64,000 nt of DNA from UBA12191 sp964422295 (GTDB lineage: Bacteria; Planctomycetota; UBA8108; UBA1146), in contig CAYRAM010000005.1 of assembly GCA_964422295.1 (NCBI GenBank), positions 62,001-126,000 on the forward strand, read 5' to 3'. The first letter of the stretch is position 1, and every line of letters starts with the position of its first letter. The notes beneath the pieces were generated by a model. It saw nothing but the letters and a program-made list of their open reading frames with translations. It searched no databases and was not told the DNA's origin. Below are positions 9,554-18,796 of the stretch, piece by piece. Position numbers and translations under genes: made by a program.

Positions 9554-9964
9554 ATGTACGGAGAAGATTTAACCTTCCAAACCCCCGGGAAGGGTCTTCA
9601 CGAAATCTCCCAACCGTTGGCGGATTGTGTGCACAGGGCAGACATCGAGACAGGGCTTTGCCAACTGTTTTTGCGCCACACCAGTGCCAGTCTCATCATC
9701 ACTGAAAATGCAGATCCATCTGCGCGCAGGGATTTGATGGAATGGTTCGAGCGGCTGGCACCAGAAAACGATCCCAATTACACCCACACTGCGGAAGGAC
9801 CCGACGACATGCCTTCCCACCTGAAGGCTGCGGTCACCAGGACCTCGGAAATTCTGCCCGTTACCGATGGCAGGCTCGATCTCGGAACCTGGCAGGGGGT
9901 CTTCATCTTTGAACACCGAACACGTCCCCACACCCGCACCATCAGCGTGCGTGTCTGGGACTGA
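9554..9964 (+). CDS. YjbQ family protein (UPF0047)
   Basis: A 136-residue single-domain protein matching YjbQ: CQLFLRHTSASLIITENADP near the middle, HLKAAVTRTSEILPV later, and the ending GTWQGVFIFEHR. These carry the conserved His and Asp residues of the family. Some members complement thiamin-phosphate-synthase mutants, but the physiological role is unsettled. The ATG at 9554 begins just before the first conserved strand. The next gene starts ten bases after the stop and is probably co-transcribed. Confidence 0.85.
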   Translation: MYGEDLTFQTPGKGLHEISQPLADCVHRADIETGLCQLFLRHTSASLIITENADPSARRDLMEWFERLAPENDPNYTHTAEGPDDMPSHLKAAVTRTSEILPVTDGRLDLGTWQGVFIFEHRTRPHTRTISVRVWD

Positions 9965-9974
9965 AGGAGGAAGC

Positions 9975-10358
9975 ATGACCGGACCCAAAATCCTCATCGC
10001 CTGCGTTGACACCACCCTTCGCAACGGCTGCTTCGACGGAGCTGGGGCAATTGGACTGCGAGCAGATGCGGTCGGTGACCAAAAGGGGCTCACCAAGCGC
10101 TTGTCGAAGGACACTTATGACCTGGTCATCCTGCAAGGAGACCTGCAGGCCGCAGAGCTGGGATCTGCAAAACTCCTGGAACTGGAAGAGGGGGCGGATA
10201 TCTCCGATATCGGTGACCGCATCAAAGGCCTGATCGAGGTTCCTGAATTTGACCCTGAATCAGTAGAGGATCTTCCTCTGGCATCGCCTCCGCCATGGCA
10301 AAGAGACATGCCAGCCAAAAAGAAAGCCAAGACGAGGGATGAGCATTCGGGGGATTAA
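9975..10358 (+). CDS. hypothetical protein, 127 aa
   Basis: Starts at ATG 9975 behind a strong GAAGGAGG site, ten bases after YjbQ. The N-terminal half alternates strand and helix (ILIACVDTTLR, YDLVILQGDL) like a Rossmann or receiver-like fold, but the acidic pocket and Lys of true response regulators are not clear. The end is Pro/Lys-rich and probably disordered (PPPWQRDMPAKKKAK). I do not recognise a family. A hairpin covers its stop codon. Confidence 0.55.
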   Translation: MTGPKILIACVDTTLRNGCFDGAGAIGLRADAVGDQKGLTKRLSKDTYDLVILQGDLQAAELGSAKLLELEEGADISDIGDRIKGLIEVPEFDPESVEDLPLASPPPWQRDMPAKKKAKTRDEHSGD

Positions 10359-10366
10359 AGCCCCCG
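10348..10366. terminator. hairpin between convergent genes
   Basis: CGGGGG, a seven-base loop ATTAAAG holding the stop of the plus-strand gene, then CCCCCG: a perfect six-pair stem. It lies between the ends of two convergent genes (stops at 10358 and 10374) and could end transcription from both sides. There is no clear T run, so intrinsic termination is only likely. Confidence 0.5.
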
Positions 10367-10373
10367 GTTGCGA

Positions 10374-11057
10374 TTACAGACTGGCCAACCATCCCGGGAT
10401 GCGCACCACCATCAATTCCTCAGCGCTTTTCAGCTCGCTGCCAATGCTGGAAAACTGATCAAGGGGCAGCGGCTGGCGCCAGCTGGCATTGTCTTCAACA
10501 AAGAGCATTTTGGGATTTTTGAGCCACTCTTCAACTCTGAGGAGATGCATTGCTTCGCCATTCTTTTGCGCAGGCAACTGCAGCCTCAAGCCAGAAGCGC
10601 GAACCGGCCTGCCCAAAGGAGCACACGCATCTTCATCCAATCGGAGCGCCTTGTCGGCAAGCCACTGGGCTGCCACGCCATCTCCGGGAACACGGATCAG
10701 GGTTCGGTGATTGCGCGTCCTTGCGACGATGACAGGGATCTGCACTCGCCGCGACAGAGATTGCACAACCTCTTCCATCCTGCGGACAAGGAGATCGGAG
10801 CCGATGCCGGCTCCTTCTTCTTGAAAGGTGATGCGATCTCTTGAAAACGTCACCCGCGATGCACCCTTCTCGGGGGTCGCTGCGGTTTCAAGGCGTGCGC
10901 CATCACCGATTCGCATGAAGTTCTCGTAACCGCAGGGGCCCGAGACTTCCATGTAGACTTCTTTATAAACTTCCAACCCGGCCTGGATCGGCAAATGGAC
11001 TAGGTCCGCTGAGACCCCCAGCGTGCTGGGGTCGAGGGCGCCGTGGGAATCACTCAT
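10374..11057 (-). CDS. hypothetical protein downstream of the XPB helicase pair
   Basis: A 227-residue soluble protein starting at ATG 11057, twelve bases after the helicase-associated gene, so almost certainly in one transcript with it and with XPB. It has alternating strand/helix segments, a YGYENFM-like motif region around residues 40-48, and an Arg-rich stretch RTRNHRTLIRVPGDG. I recognise no family. Its position suggests a role connected to the helicase operon, which is inference only. Confidence 0.55.
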   Translation of the reverse strand: MSDSHGALDPSTLGVSADLVHLPIQAGLEVYKEVYMEVSGPCGYENFMRIGDGARLETAATPEKGASRVTFSRDRITFQEEGAGIGSDLLVRRMEEVVQSLSRRVQIPVIVARTRNHRTLIRVPGDGVAAQWLADKALRLDEDACAPLGRPVRASGLRLQLPAQKNGEAMHLLRVEEWLKNPKMLFVEDNASWRQPLPLDQFSSIGSELKSAEELMVVRIPGWLASL

Positions 11058-11069
11058 GCAGTGCCATCT

Positions 11070-13091
11070 TCATTCGTCGGTCAATTCTACCGCGGGCTCC
11101 ACCGAAATCCGGTCATCGAGGCGCACCAGCCATCCCTCTTCGCGAAGGCGATCGAGAAATGCCGGTGCCTCGCCGTCAGGGCCGCTGATTCTGTGCCCCG
11201 GGATAAAGATCTCGCGACGACCGATCTCTGCGTATTTAACCTTCTCTTCATCCAGAATTTCTGTCAGATCCTTATAACGATCAGGCTTGAGACCGGTGAG
11301 GTGGATCGCCGGAGTCACCTGGATCCAATCCATATCCCTGCCCCAGTCGCGGATAGCGACCCCGACAGTTTCAGGAAGTGGATGTTCACTGGCGGACTCC
11401 AAAATCTTGCGAATCTCTTCCACCTGCAAACCGGAGCGGACTCCTGAACGCATCGACTCTGGAGTGGCCCGGTATCGACGTACTCGTTCGGCGGAAAGTC
11501 GCTCTGAAAAACGCGCCAGCTGCAATTCCAGAGCCATCCCCTCGATGCCTTCGGTGATGAGCATGATTTCGAAGTCAGGATTGACGAGAATCCTGCATTC
11601 GGATGGTTCGACTTCATCCCCGAGCAAAAACTTGCCCAGGTCGGTCAGCAGAAGACAAGAAAGGGAGCCATCGATGACGCCCACTTCGCACATCCCCAAA
11701 TTGAGCATTCGGTTAAAGATCCAGAAAGCCAGGTCCGTACCGAGCCGATGTACCGGGCACTGAAGGCGATCTCGCGAAAAATCTTCTTCCCTGCGCTGAC
11801 GCAATTGTTGGGCAACTTCTCGCTCCTCCAGATCGAGGAGATAGGTGCTGACCGCATGATCGATCAGAGCTTCCAGGGAAATCCACCCCGCGCTGCCAGG
11901 TTCCCGCAGGGTATCCAACAAAATGGTGCGCAATCCCTCTTGATGGAATGACCACCGCGCCCCGGCGCTTTCTTCAAGGAACCGTTGCAGCACGATTTCT
12001 GTCTTGCGTCGGAAATCCAGCGCTCGCCACGAACTCAGTCGGGATTCGCTGACTCGCAATTCTCCTGCAAAGTTTTCGACCAGCCCCAATCGCATCGCCA
12101 CCCGGAGAACACGAGTGACGGTGTCGCCTTCCAAATAATCGGTCAGTCTCTCCACGGCAAAAGTTCGCCGCAATTGCTCTGCCAACCTTTTGGGGAAATT
12201 GCCCGAGCGTGTCAGCTTGATCGGCTCCTGCTCGATGTGAAGGGTCAATCTTTCGATGTCGATCAGCAGGTCGACCCCTGATTCAAGGACGAGGTCGGGC
12301 TGAACCTCGCGATGAAGTCGATCCAACGATCTCTTCTGCAGCCACTCCTGAAAGATCACCAAAGCGGTATCGGGCAAGATAATGCCGTAGTCCTGCAGAC
12401 GCCCATCGCCGATGGTGCCAATCCCCTTCGCTTGAAGCATCCCGGCCCACTTGTCCACGTCGGCTTCGGTACGCCCCTTTGATTCGAGATCTTCGGCCAG
12501 CTCGTCTGAGTCGAGGTCGAGGACGCCGCGATTGGCCAGCGCCTGCCGGCACAGGTCGGCGAGCAGCGGATCATCCAAAGCGTTGATCCGCTCCTCCAAA
12601 TTTTCGCTTGGATCAAAGGTGGCATTCGGCACCATGCGCAGACTGAGGGAGTCCGCAGGGGAGGCTGTTTTTTCACCCACATTCAGGGCCTTGGCCAGAT
12701 GCTCCGCCAGCTCATCGGGGATCTCGAGAAATTCTCCATCCCTGGACAGCGATTCCCTTCGGCGCGTCACGAAGCCGCGCTCCGTCAATTGCCGCACTGT
12801 CGATTCGACCTCGACCCGTGAAGCCCCGCGCTCAGCAAGGCCTTGCTGAATCTCTGCTATTTGCGCCTTCGGCTTCGGTCGCGAAAGCACATCGTGGATG
12901 AGGCGTTTTTGGGCCTGGCTCAGTCGCGCAACTCTCTCGGACACACCTTCTCCGGAGATAAATACCTGCTCGACTCTTTTGCGCAGTTCATCGACTCGAC
13001 TATTCGCCGACTCTCCGGGAAGCCAGAATTGATGGATGGTCTGAAGTTCTGCTTTTTTCAACCCCCGAAGAAACTTCCCCACTGCGCTCAA
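11070..13091 (-). CDS. helicase-associated (XPB/Ssl2 N-terminal-like) protein
   Basis: A 673-residue protein, mostly helical with winged-helix-like segments, lacking Walker motifs. Its C-terminal half carries the pattern ILVNPDFEIMLITEGIEGMALELQLARFSERLS, typical of the helicase-associated XPB/Ssl2-N domain family that lies beside bacterial XPB helicases. The start is TTG 13091, whose TTGA overlaps the XPB stop by four bases, so the two are translationally coupled. The likely role is partner or regulator of the helicase in DNA repair; this rests on family and context. Confidence 0.7.
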   Translation of the reverse strand: MSAVGKFLRGLKKAELQTIHQFWLPGESANSRVDELRKRVEQVFISGEGVSERVARLSQAQKRLIHDVLSRPKPKAQIAEIQQGLAERGASRVEVESTVRQLTERGFVTRRRESLSRDGEFLEIPDELAEHLAKALNVGEKTASPADSLSLRMVPNATFDPSENLEERINALDDPLLADLCRQALANRGVLDLDSDELAEDLESKGRTEADVDKWAGMLQAKGIGTIGDGRLQDYGIILPDTALVIFQEWLQKRSLDRLHREVQPDLVLESGVDLLIDIERLTLHIEQEPIKLTRSGNFPKRLAEQLRRTFAVERLTDYLEGDTVTRVLRVAMRLGLVENFAGELRVSESRLSSWRALDFRRKTEIVLQRFLEESAGARWSFHQEGLRTILLDTLREPGSAGWISLEALIDHAVSTYLLDLEEREVAQQLRQRREEDFSRDRLQCPVHRLGTDLAFWIFNRMLNLGMCEVGVIDGSLSCLLLTDLGKFLLGDEVEPSECRILVNPDFEIMLITEGIEGMALELQLARFSERLSAERVRRYRATPESMRSGVRSGLQVEEIRKILESASEHPLPETVGVAIRDWGRDMDWIQVTPAIHLTGLKPDRYKDLTEILDEEKVKYAEIGRREIFIPGHRISGPDGEAPAFLDRLREEGWLVRLDDRISVEPAVELTDE

Positions 13092-14767
13092 CTCAGCACC
13101 TCCTCTTGCTCTTCGATCTCGTACTGATACCCCTGCTCCATCAGGAAGCGTTGCCTCTTGTGGGCAAAGTCCTGATCGCGACTGTCGCGGGTCACCAAAG
13201 AGTAAAAAGTTGCCTCGCGCCCATCCGATTTGGGTCGCAACACCCGGCCGAGGCGCTGCGCCTCTTCTTGCCGTGAGCCGTAAGTCCCGGAAATCTGAAC
13301 CGCCACCGATGCATCGGGAAGATCGACAGCGAAATTCCCGACCTTGCTGACGATGAGCACCGGAACCTCGCCGTTGCGGAAAGCTGCGTAAAGCTTTTCG
13401 CGCTCATCTTGTGGGGTGTGCCCAGTAATCAATGGCGCACCTGTGGAACGGGCGACATCGCGCAGTTGCCGCAAGTACTGGCCGATCACCAAGATCCTGT
13501 CTCCCTCATGGCGCTCAAGAATCTTGTGAAGGCGTTGCAACTTCATTGGATTCTCGGAAGAGATGCGGAAGCGGTGTCGCCGATCGGCGTTGAGGTAACT
13601 GTCACGCTCCTCTTCGGGCAAATCGAGCCGCACTTCCACGCACCGCACCTTGGCGATAAACCCTTCCCGCTCCAGATCGCGCCACGGCATGTCGTAAATT
13701 CTTGGGCCGATGAGCGTGAAGACTTCGTCCTCACGTCCATCTTCGCGTACCAATGTGGCCGTGAGGCCCAAGCGCCTGCGCGCCTGAATTTCTGCGGTGA
13801 ACCGAAACACCGGAGCAGGCAGCATGTGCACCTCGTCGTAGATGATCAGGCCCCAATCATGGTCAGCAAACAGATCGAGATGGGTAAAATCTTCTGTCTT
13901 TGACTTGCGGTGGGCAGTGATCTGGTAAGTCGCAACCGTAATGGGGGCGATGTCTTTGCGCGCACCCGAATACTCTGCAACCTGAGATTCATCGAGGTTG
14001 GTCCAGCGAATGATTTCATTGCGCCACTGACGAACGCTGGTGATGTTGGGAGCAAGAATCAATGTCTGGCATTTGAGTTTTTCGATGAGGCCGATGCCGA
14101 CCACGGTCTTTCCTGCGCCGCAGGGAAGAACCACAACACCAGATCCTCCGCCTCCGCCCTGATCCGAGAAAAATGCATCCACCGACTCGTTCTGGTAGTT
14201 GCGCAATTCAAACTCTGACTCTTCGGGAAAGTACAGATCGATGGCAGCCCCGGTGCGAAATCCAGCCCTGTCCGCAATTGGAAATCCATTGCGAATCATC
14301 GCCACTTTGAGTGCGCCGCGATAAACCGGATCGATTTGATAGCTGTGGTCTTCATTGGGATGGGTCAATATCTCTGCAAGCGATGGGCGATTTGCCAATT
14401 GTGAGAGGTGGTCGTCATCCGGTTGGGATGGGCGCAGAATCAATGACTCCCCATCTTCAGCGCGGATCAATTCAAATCGTCCAAAGCTGTCGAGAGCTTT
14501 CGCCACCATGTCGTGGAGTGCCTTCGGTACAGGATAGCGGGCGTGATCCTCAAGCAACTGCAGGATCTTTTCCTGGCTCCATCCCGATTGGGCAGCGTTC
14601 CAGAGAGAGATCGGCGAAATCCGATACTCGTGGAAGTACTCGGGGCTTTTCTCTAGATGGGCAAAGGCTGCGAGCTCATGCCGCAATCTTTGCGCAGAGG
14701 CATGATGAACCTCGAGAAGCAAGGTGCCATCGCTTTGCACGATGAGCGACTTTTCTTCAGTATTCAT
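13088..14767 (-). CDS. DNA repair helicase XPB (superfamily 2, 3'-5')
   Basis: Superfamily 2 helicase of the bacterial XPB type, about 559 residues. Motifs in order: Q-like LRNYQNESVDAF, Walker A PCGAGKTVVGIG, Ia LILAPNITSVRQW, DEVH box (IIYDEVHML), III LTATLVREDG with the RED motif of XPB, then the second RecA lobe ending QISGTYGSRQEEAQRLGRVLRPK (motifs V and VI). The N-terminal 200 residues match the damage-recognition-like domain. ATG 14767 is preferred; the frame continues upstream to 14845. It is first gene of a three-gene operon. Confidence 0.9.
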   Translation of the reverse strand: MNTEEKSLIVQSDGTLLLEVHHASAQRLRHELAAFAHLEKSPEYFHEYRISPISLWNAAQSGWSQEKILQLLEDHARYPVPKALHDMVAKALDSFGRFELIRAEDGESLILRPSQPDDDHLSQLANRPSLAEILTHPNEDHSYQIDPVYRGALKVAMIRNGFPIADRAGFRTGAAIDLYFPEESEFELRNYQNESVDAFFSDQGGGGGSGVVVLPCGAGKTVVGIGLIEKLKCQTLILAPNITSVRQWRNEIIRWTNLDESQVAEYSGARKDIAPITVATYQITAHRKSKTEDFTHLDLFADHDWGLIIYDEVHMLPAPVFRFTAEIQARRRLGLTATLVREDGREDEVFTLIGPRIYDMPWRDLEREGFIAKVRCVEVRLDLPEEERDSYLNADRRHRFRISSENPMKLQRLHKILERHEGDRILVIGQYLRQLRDVARSTGAPLITGHTPQDEREKLYAAFRNGEVPVLIVSKVGNFAVDLPDASVAVQISGTYGSRQEEAQRLGRVLRPKSDGREATFYSLVTRDSRDQDFAHKRQRFLMEQGYQYEIEEQEEVLS

Positions 14768-15289
14768 AGTGTCTCGACTTCGTTGCGCCACCCCCCGATC
14801 ATTCGGGGGCCGGTATTGAAAAGCCGCGCCTTGGCGACTCTTCACTCCCAGCGCGGGCGAAGTCTCACTCCTTGATGGAACTGAGCGCTGATCCTGGCGG
14901 GGGGGTCACCCCGTCAAGTCGATGCGCGATTTCCTGAAACATTCGGGCTCCGGGAATTCCCCACCCCGGAACCAACTCCCCGACCAGGGGTACCGGAACA
15001 ACTTTGTTCCTCCCTGGTTACATAAACAACTGGCGCTGACTTCCCGCCCTCCTGATTCCCCCTGATCAGCGACAAAAAATTCCCCGGATGCAAAGCGCTC
15101 TTTCACCATCATCAACTTCTTGTGAGCAGAGCCGCTTTGCTGATCCTGAATGATCAACGAGCACGCCCCGCCATCAGATCCCCAAGAACCACTTTTGATT
15201 CATGAAAACCTGATGGCAGGATCCTGATGATATGCCACGAAAGAGGAGCCGCATCTACCACCCACTTCGGAGAAGTTTTTTGGTAGAAG
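14768..15289. other. intergenic region between gyrA and the XPB operon
   Basis: No gene seen. It should hold the gyrA terminator and the XPB promoter. Two inverted repeats are visible: a long one at 14984-15017, and a smaller one near 15258-15289 (CTACCA and TGGTAG around ACTTC-GGA-GAAGT followed by six T on the plus strand). Confidence 0.5.
14984..15017. terminator. long imperfect hairpin downstream of gyrA
   Basis: CCAGGG and CCCTGG at the base, GGAACAA and TTGTTCC above, with small bulges between. The two-base centre makes it either a hairpin with a slightly opened tip or a palindromic operator. It lies between gyrA and XPB, where a gyrA terminator or XPB operator is expected. No T run on either side. 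Confidence 0.4.
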
Positions 15290-17740
15290 TTACTCGGAAG
15301 GGGGGTTGACTTCCTCTTGCCCTTCGGTTGTGTCGACCAGTTCCAGGCCGATGACCTTGTCGGCATCCTTGACTCTGATCAATCGGACACCTTGTGTGTT
15401 TCGTCCTATCGGACGAACATCTTTCAGAGAGATGCGAACCAGCATTCCGTTGGATGTCATCATCATCGCATCCCTGCTCCCGGAGAGCGTGCGAGCAGAA
15501 ACTACCGAGCCGTTTCTTTTGGTAGTACGGATATCGATCAATCCTTTGCCGCCCCGTTTTTGGGTTCTGTACGAAGTGAACTCTGTGATCTTGCCGTATC
15601 CGTTTTCGCACACGGTCAACAATGAGCCGCCATCGATCACGATGGTCATCGAGACAACCCGATCGCTGGATCCTATACCAATACCGATGACGCCAGCCGC
15701 ATCTCTGCCCATTGGGCGCACATCGCCCTCGTTGAATCGGATCGCCATCCCGCTCGCCGTGGAGAGAATAATCTCATCTTCTCCCGAGGTCACGTTGACC
15801 CCGATCAGTTGGTCATCCTCGTTGATCTTGACGGCCTTGATGCCGGTCTTCTTGGGCCTTGAGTACGCCTCCAGGGGCGTCTTTTTGACTTTGCCCAGGC
15901 GTGTTGCGAAGACCAGATTGCGCTCGTCGAACTCTGCTACCCGGATCATGTTGAGAATCTTCTCTTCCTTGTCCAGTTGGACCATGTGTGTCACGGGTTT
16001 GCCTTTGGAGGTTCTAGACAGATCAGGAAGCTCGTAAACCTTGAGCCAGTAGACCTTGCCCCTGTCCGAGAAGAGCAGCAGCGAATCGTGGGTTCCCGCA
16101 ACGAAGAGGTTTTTGACGAAATCATCCTCGCGCACAGAACCACCGGAAACGCCTGTCCCCCCGCGCCCTTGGGAGCGGTAGCTGGTTAGCGGGGTCCGCT
16201 TGACGTAGCCCTGGTGAGTCAAAGTCACGACCACGTCTTCCTCGGCGATCAAGTCTGCGTAATTGATCTCCTCGGCGGCCTCTTCGATGGTGGTGCGTCG
16301 CTCGTCTTTGAACTTTTCGTTCAACTCGTGAATGTCTTCTCGAATGATCTCCTTGACCACAGTGTCATCGGTGAGAACCGTGCGGTGGTACTCGATTTCC
16401 TCGCGGGTTTCCGCAAGGTCATCTTGCAACTTTTCCCTTTCGAGCCCTGTCAGTCGGCGCAGCTGCATCCGCAGAATCGCATCGCACTGAATTCTGGTGA
16501 GTGAAAACTCATCCATAAGTGCGTTTCGGGCATCTTCCTCGCTGCGGTTTGAGCGAATCAATTCGATCACGCGATCGATGTTGTCGGTCGCAGCGATCAG
16601 CCCCTCCAAGATGTGCGCTTTTCTTTCCGCCTTGGCCAAGAGATGACGCGAGCGCCTGCGGATCACTTCGCGGCGATGGTCGCAATACGCATTCAGCAAC
16701 TCCATAAGAGTCAGGGTTCGCGGTTTGCCGTTGATGAGCGCGATCTGCTGCACACCGAAGGTCGTTTGCAATTGGGTGTGCTTGAACAACTGATTGAGGA
16801 TGACCTGGGCGTTTTCATCCTTCTTGAGCTCGACGACCAGGCGAATGCCCTTTCGGTCCGACTCATCGCGGATATCCGAGATTCCGGTGACACGCCCGTC
16901 CTTGACGAGACCGGCGATGTCGGTGGCAAGTTTCGATTTGGAAACCTGGTAGGGGATCTCTGTGATGACGATCGCTTCCTTTTGCTTGGTCGCCTCTTCG
17001 AAGTGGGTCCGCGCTCTCAGCGTCAGCAGCCCGCGACCCTTCCCGTAGGCTTCATGAATCCCCCGGCGACCACAGATCACTCCGCCGGTGGGAAAGTCGG
17101 GGCCCTCCATCACGCCGAGAAGCTCTGCCATCGTCGTTTCCGGGTTGTCGAGAACGAGTAACAATGCCTGGCACACTTCGCGCAAGTTGTGGGGAGCAAA
17201 GTTGGTCGACATCCCCACAGCAATTCCCGAACCTCCGTTGACGAGAAGATTGGGGAACCTTGCCGGAAGCACGGTGGGCTCGTCGCGGGTATCGTCGTAG
17301 TTGCGGACAAAGTCGACCGTCTCCTTGTCAATGTCAGAGAGCATGTCGGTGGCCGCATCGGTCATGCGCGCCTCGGTGTATCGCATCGCCGCAGGCGGGT
17401 CACCATCGATGGATCCGAAGTTGCCTTGGCCGTCGACCATCGTCTGGCGCATGTTGAACGGCTGTGCCATACGAACCAGCGTCGGATAAATTACGGACTC
17501 ACCATGGGGGTGGTAGTTACCCGATGTGTCACCGGCAACCTTTGCGCACTTCCTGTGCTTGGAGCGGGGCCCCAGATTCAGGTCGTTCATCGCCACCAGA
17601 ATCCGTCGTTGGGATGGCTTGAGGCCGTCTCTCACATCCGGCAAAGCACGCTGGATGATGACGCTCATGGCGTAGGTCAGATAAGACCCTTTCATCTCTT
17701 CTTCGAGAGAAAGGGGGAGGATGCTTGAATCCTGAGTCAT
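15290..17740 (-). CDS. gyrA: DNA gyrase subunit A
   Basis: DNA-cleaving subunit of gyrase. The catalytic Tyr is in AAMRYTEARMT (Tyr121), the quinolone pocket reads HPHGESVIY with Ser at the position whose change gives resistance, and the N-terminus has ALPDVRDGLKPSQRR. The C-terminal half has the repeated GyrA beta-pinwheel blades and the gyrase box RGGKGL. At about 816 residues it is standard. ATG 17740 is preferred (GGAG nine bases upstream); ATG 17755 is also possible. It follows panE by 42 bases in the gyrB-panB-panE-gyrA run. Confidence 0.96.
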   Translation of the reverse strand: MTQDSSILPLSLEEEMKGSYLTYAMSVIIQRALPDVRDGLKPSQRRILVAMNDLNLGPRSKHRKCAKVAGDTSGNYHPHGESVIYPTLVRMAQPFNMRQTMVDGQGNFGSIDGDPPAAMRYTEARMTDAATDMLSDIDKETVDFVRNYDDTRDEPTVLPARFPNLLVNGGSGIAVGMSTNFAPHNLREVCQALLLVLDNPETTMAELLGVMEGPDFPTGGVICGRRGIHEAYGKGRGLLTLRARTHFEEATKQKEAIVITEIPYQVSKSKLATDIAGLVKDGRVTGISDIRDESDRKGIRLVVELKKDENAQVILNQLFKHTQLQTTFGVQQIALINGKPRTLTLMELLNAYCDHRREVIRRRSRHLLAKAERKAHILEGLIAATDNIDRVIELIRSNRSEEDARNALMDEFSLTRIQCDAILRMQLRRLTGLEREKLQDDLAETREEIEYHRTVLTDDTVVKEIIREDIHELNEKFKDERRTTIEEAAEEINYADLIAEEDVVVTLTHQGYVKRTPLTSYRSQGRGGTGVSGGSVREDDFVKNLFVAGTHDSLLLFSDRGKVYWLKVYELPDLSRTSKGKPVTHMVQLDKEEKILNMIRVAEFDERNLVFATRLGKVKKTPLEAYSRPKKTGIKAVKINEDDQLIGVNVTSGEDEIILSTASGMAIRFNEGDVRPMGRDAAGVIGIGIGSSDRVVSMTIVIDGGSLLTVCENGYGKITEFTSYRTQKRGGKGLIDIRTTKRNGSVVSARTLSGSRDAMMMTSNGMLVRISLKDVRPIGRNTQGVRLIRVKDADKVIGLELVDTTEGQEEVNPPSE

Positions 17741-17782
17741 CGTATCAATCTCCATGTCGCCCGGGCCTTCCGGCGCCGGTTG

Positions 17783-18796
17783 TTAATTCAAACTCATTTG
17801 CACAGGGGTCTCTGTAGAGGCCCCCTCCACCAGGTCGAGGAGCAATCGGTTTGCGGGGGTGGGGATGTTGTTCTTCTTCCCCAGCTTCACCACCACACCG
17901 TTGATCCAGGCGACCTCGGTCATCGCTCCCGAATCCAGGTCCTGGAGCATCGAGCAGCGGTTGGCTGCCGTTTTTTCACACAGGCTCTTCAGGGCTTCGG
18001 CGACTTTTGTCGGTGCCAGGTCGACACCTTCCGCCGCTGCCACCCGCTGCGCTTCGTTGCTCGCTTCGGTGGCCAGGGCAAAACCGCTACTTGCGGGAAG
18101 CTCCCCATTTTCGAGACCCAAAAGTGCACAAACCGGATTGAGCCCGGCGCTGAGGATGGCCTTCTGCCACATCGCTGCGGCTCCATCTGAAACCTGATGC
18201 GCACGCAGTCCCAGGCTGCCCAATGCGCTCGACAAACAACGTGTATCTTCTGCATCTCCAGCGAATGAGTCGATGGATCCAACGCTGAACTCTCCGTCAT
18301 CACCGCGGACAGACACGCTTGTGCGGCCCACCTTGAAGAGCCCGTAAGTGGTGCTCGCGATCAAAAACCGATCGCTATCCAAGGCGCGAAAAGGTGCTGG
18401 CAAATCGAGGCCGTTCCCCGGGAACACCAACCGCGTGCCAGAGTTGATTCGCGCAGCCACCTGGTGCGCCACCTCCGGCAGATCCGTCGCCTTCACTGCA
18501 AAGAAGAGCCAGCGAAATGGCTCTCCTGCTGCATCGGTCGCAGCGCAGGGAATCGACTGTCGCCCCGGGGCATCCACGCCGAAGTCATCCAATGCCTCTT
18601 CGTCGCCGGCTCCGCAAACCCGGTACTCCAATTCGGTGGGGATTTCTTCTCTTCCCGGCCTCAACAACAAGGAAACATCCCAGCCACGATTTTTCATCAG
18701 GGAAGCCATCCAGCCTCCCAATGCGCCACCACCGACGACGCCGATGGGACCAGTGAGCATTTCATTGCCAGTGGGTGGGGTTTTCGGTCGGGACAT
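17783..18796 (-). CDS. panE: 2-dehydropantoate 2-reductase (ketopantoate reductase)
   Basis: NADPH-dependent reduction of ketopantoate to pantoate, second step of pantothenate (coenzyme A) synthesis. The N-terminal Rossmann motif is GVVGGGALGGWMASLM. The family Lys is in FAVKATDL, and MWQKAILSAGLNPVCALL holds the second catalytic Lys and conserved Asn. At 337 residues the size is right. The start ATG 18796 shares one base with the panB stop (TGATG), so the two are coupled. The pathway partner directly upstream supports the call. Confidence 0.9.
   Translation of the reverse strand: MSRPKTPPTGNEMLTGPIGVVGGGALGGWMASLMKNRGWDVSLLLRPGREEIPTELEYRVCGAGDEEALDDFGVDAPGRQSIPCAATDAAGEPFRWLFFAVKATDLPEVAHQVAARINSGTRLVFPGNGLDLPAPFRALDSDRFLIASTTYGLFKVGRTSVSVRGDDGEFSVGSIDSFAGDAEDTRCLSSALGSLGLRAHQVSDGAAAMWQKAILSAGLNPVCALLGLENGELPASSGFALATEASNEAQRVAAAEGVDLAPTKVAEALKSLCEKTAANRCSMLQDLDSGAMTEVAWINGVVVKLGKKNNIPTPANRLLLDLVEGASTETPVQMSLN

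Noticed and set aside
15258..15289. Rho-independent terminator on the plus strand near 15266
   Set aside because: The hairpin is short and no plus-strand gene precedes it.
15306..16037. 243-codon open frame antisense to gyrA
   Set aside because: Shadow of gyrA; no independent start signal or domain.
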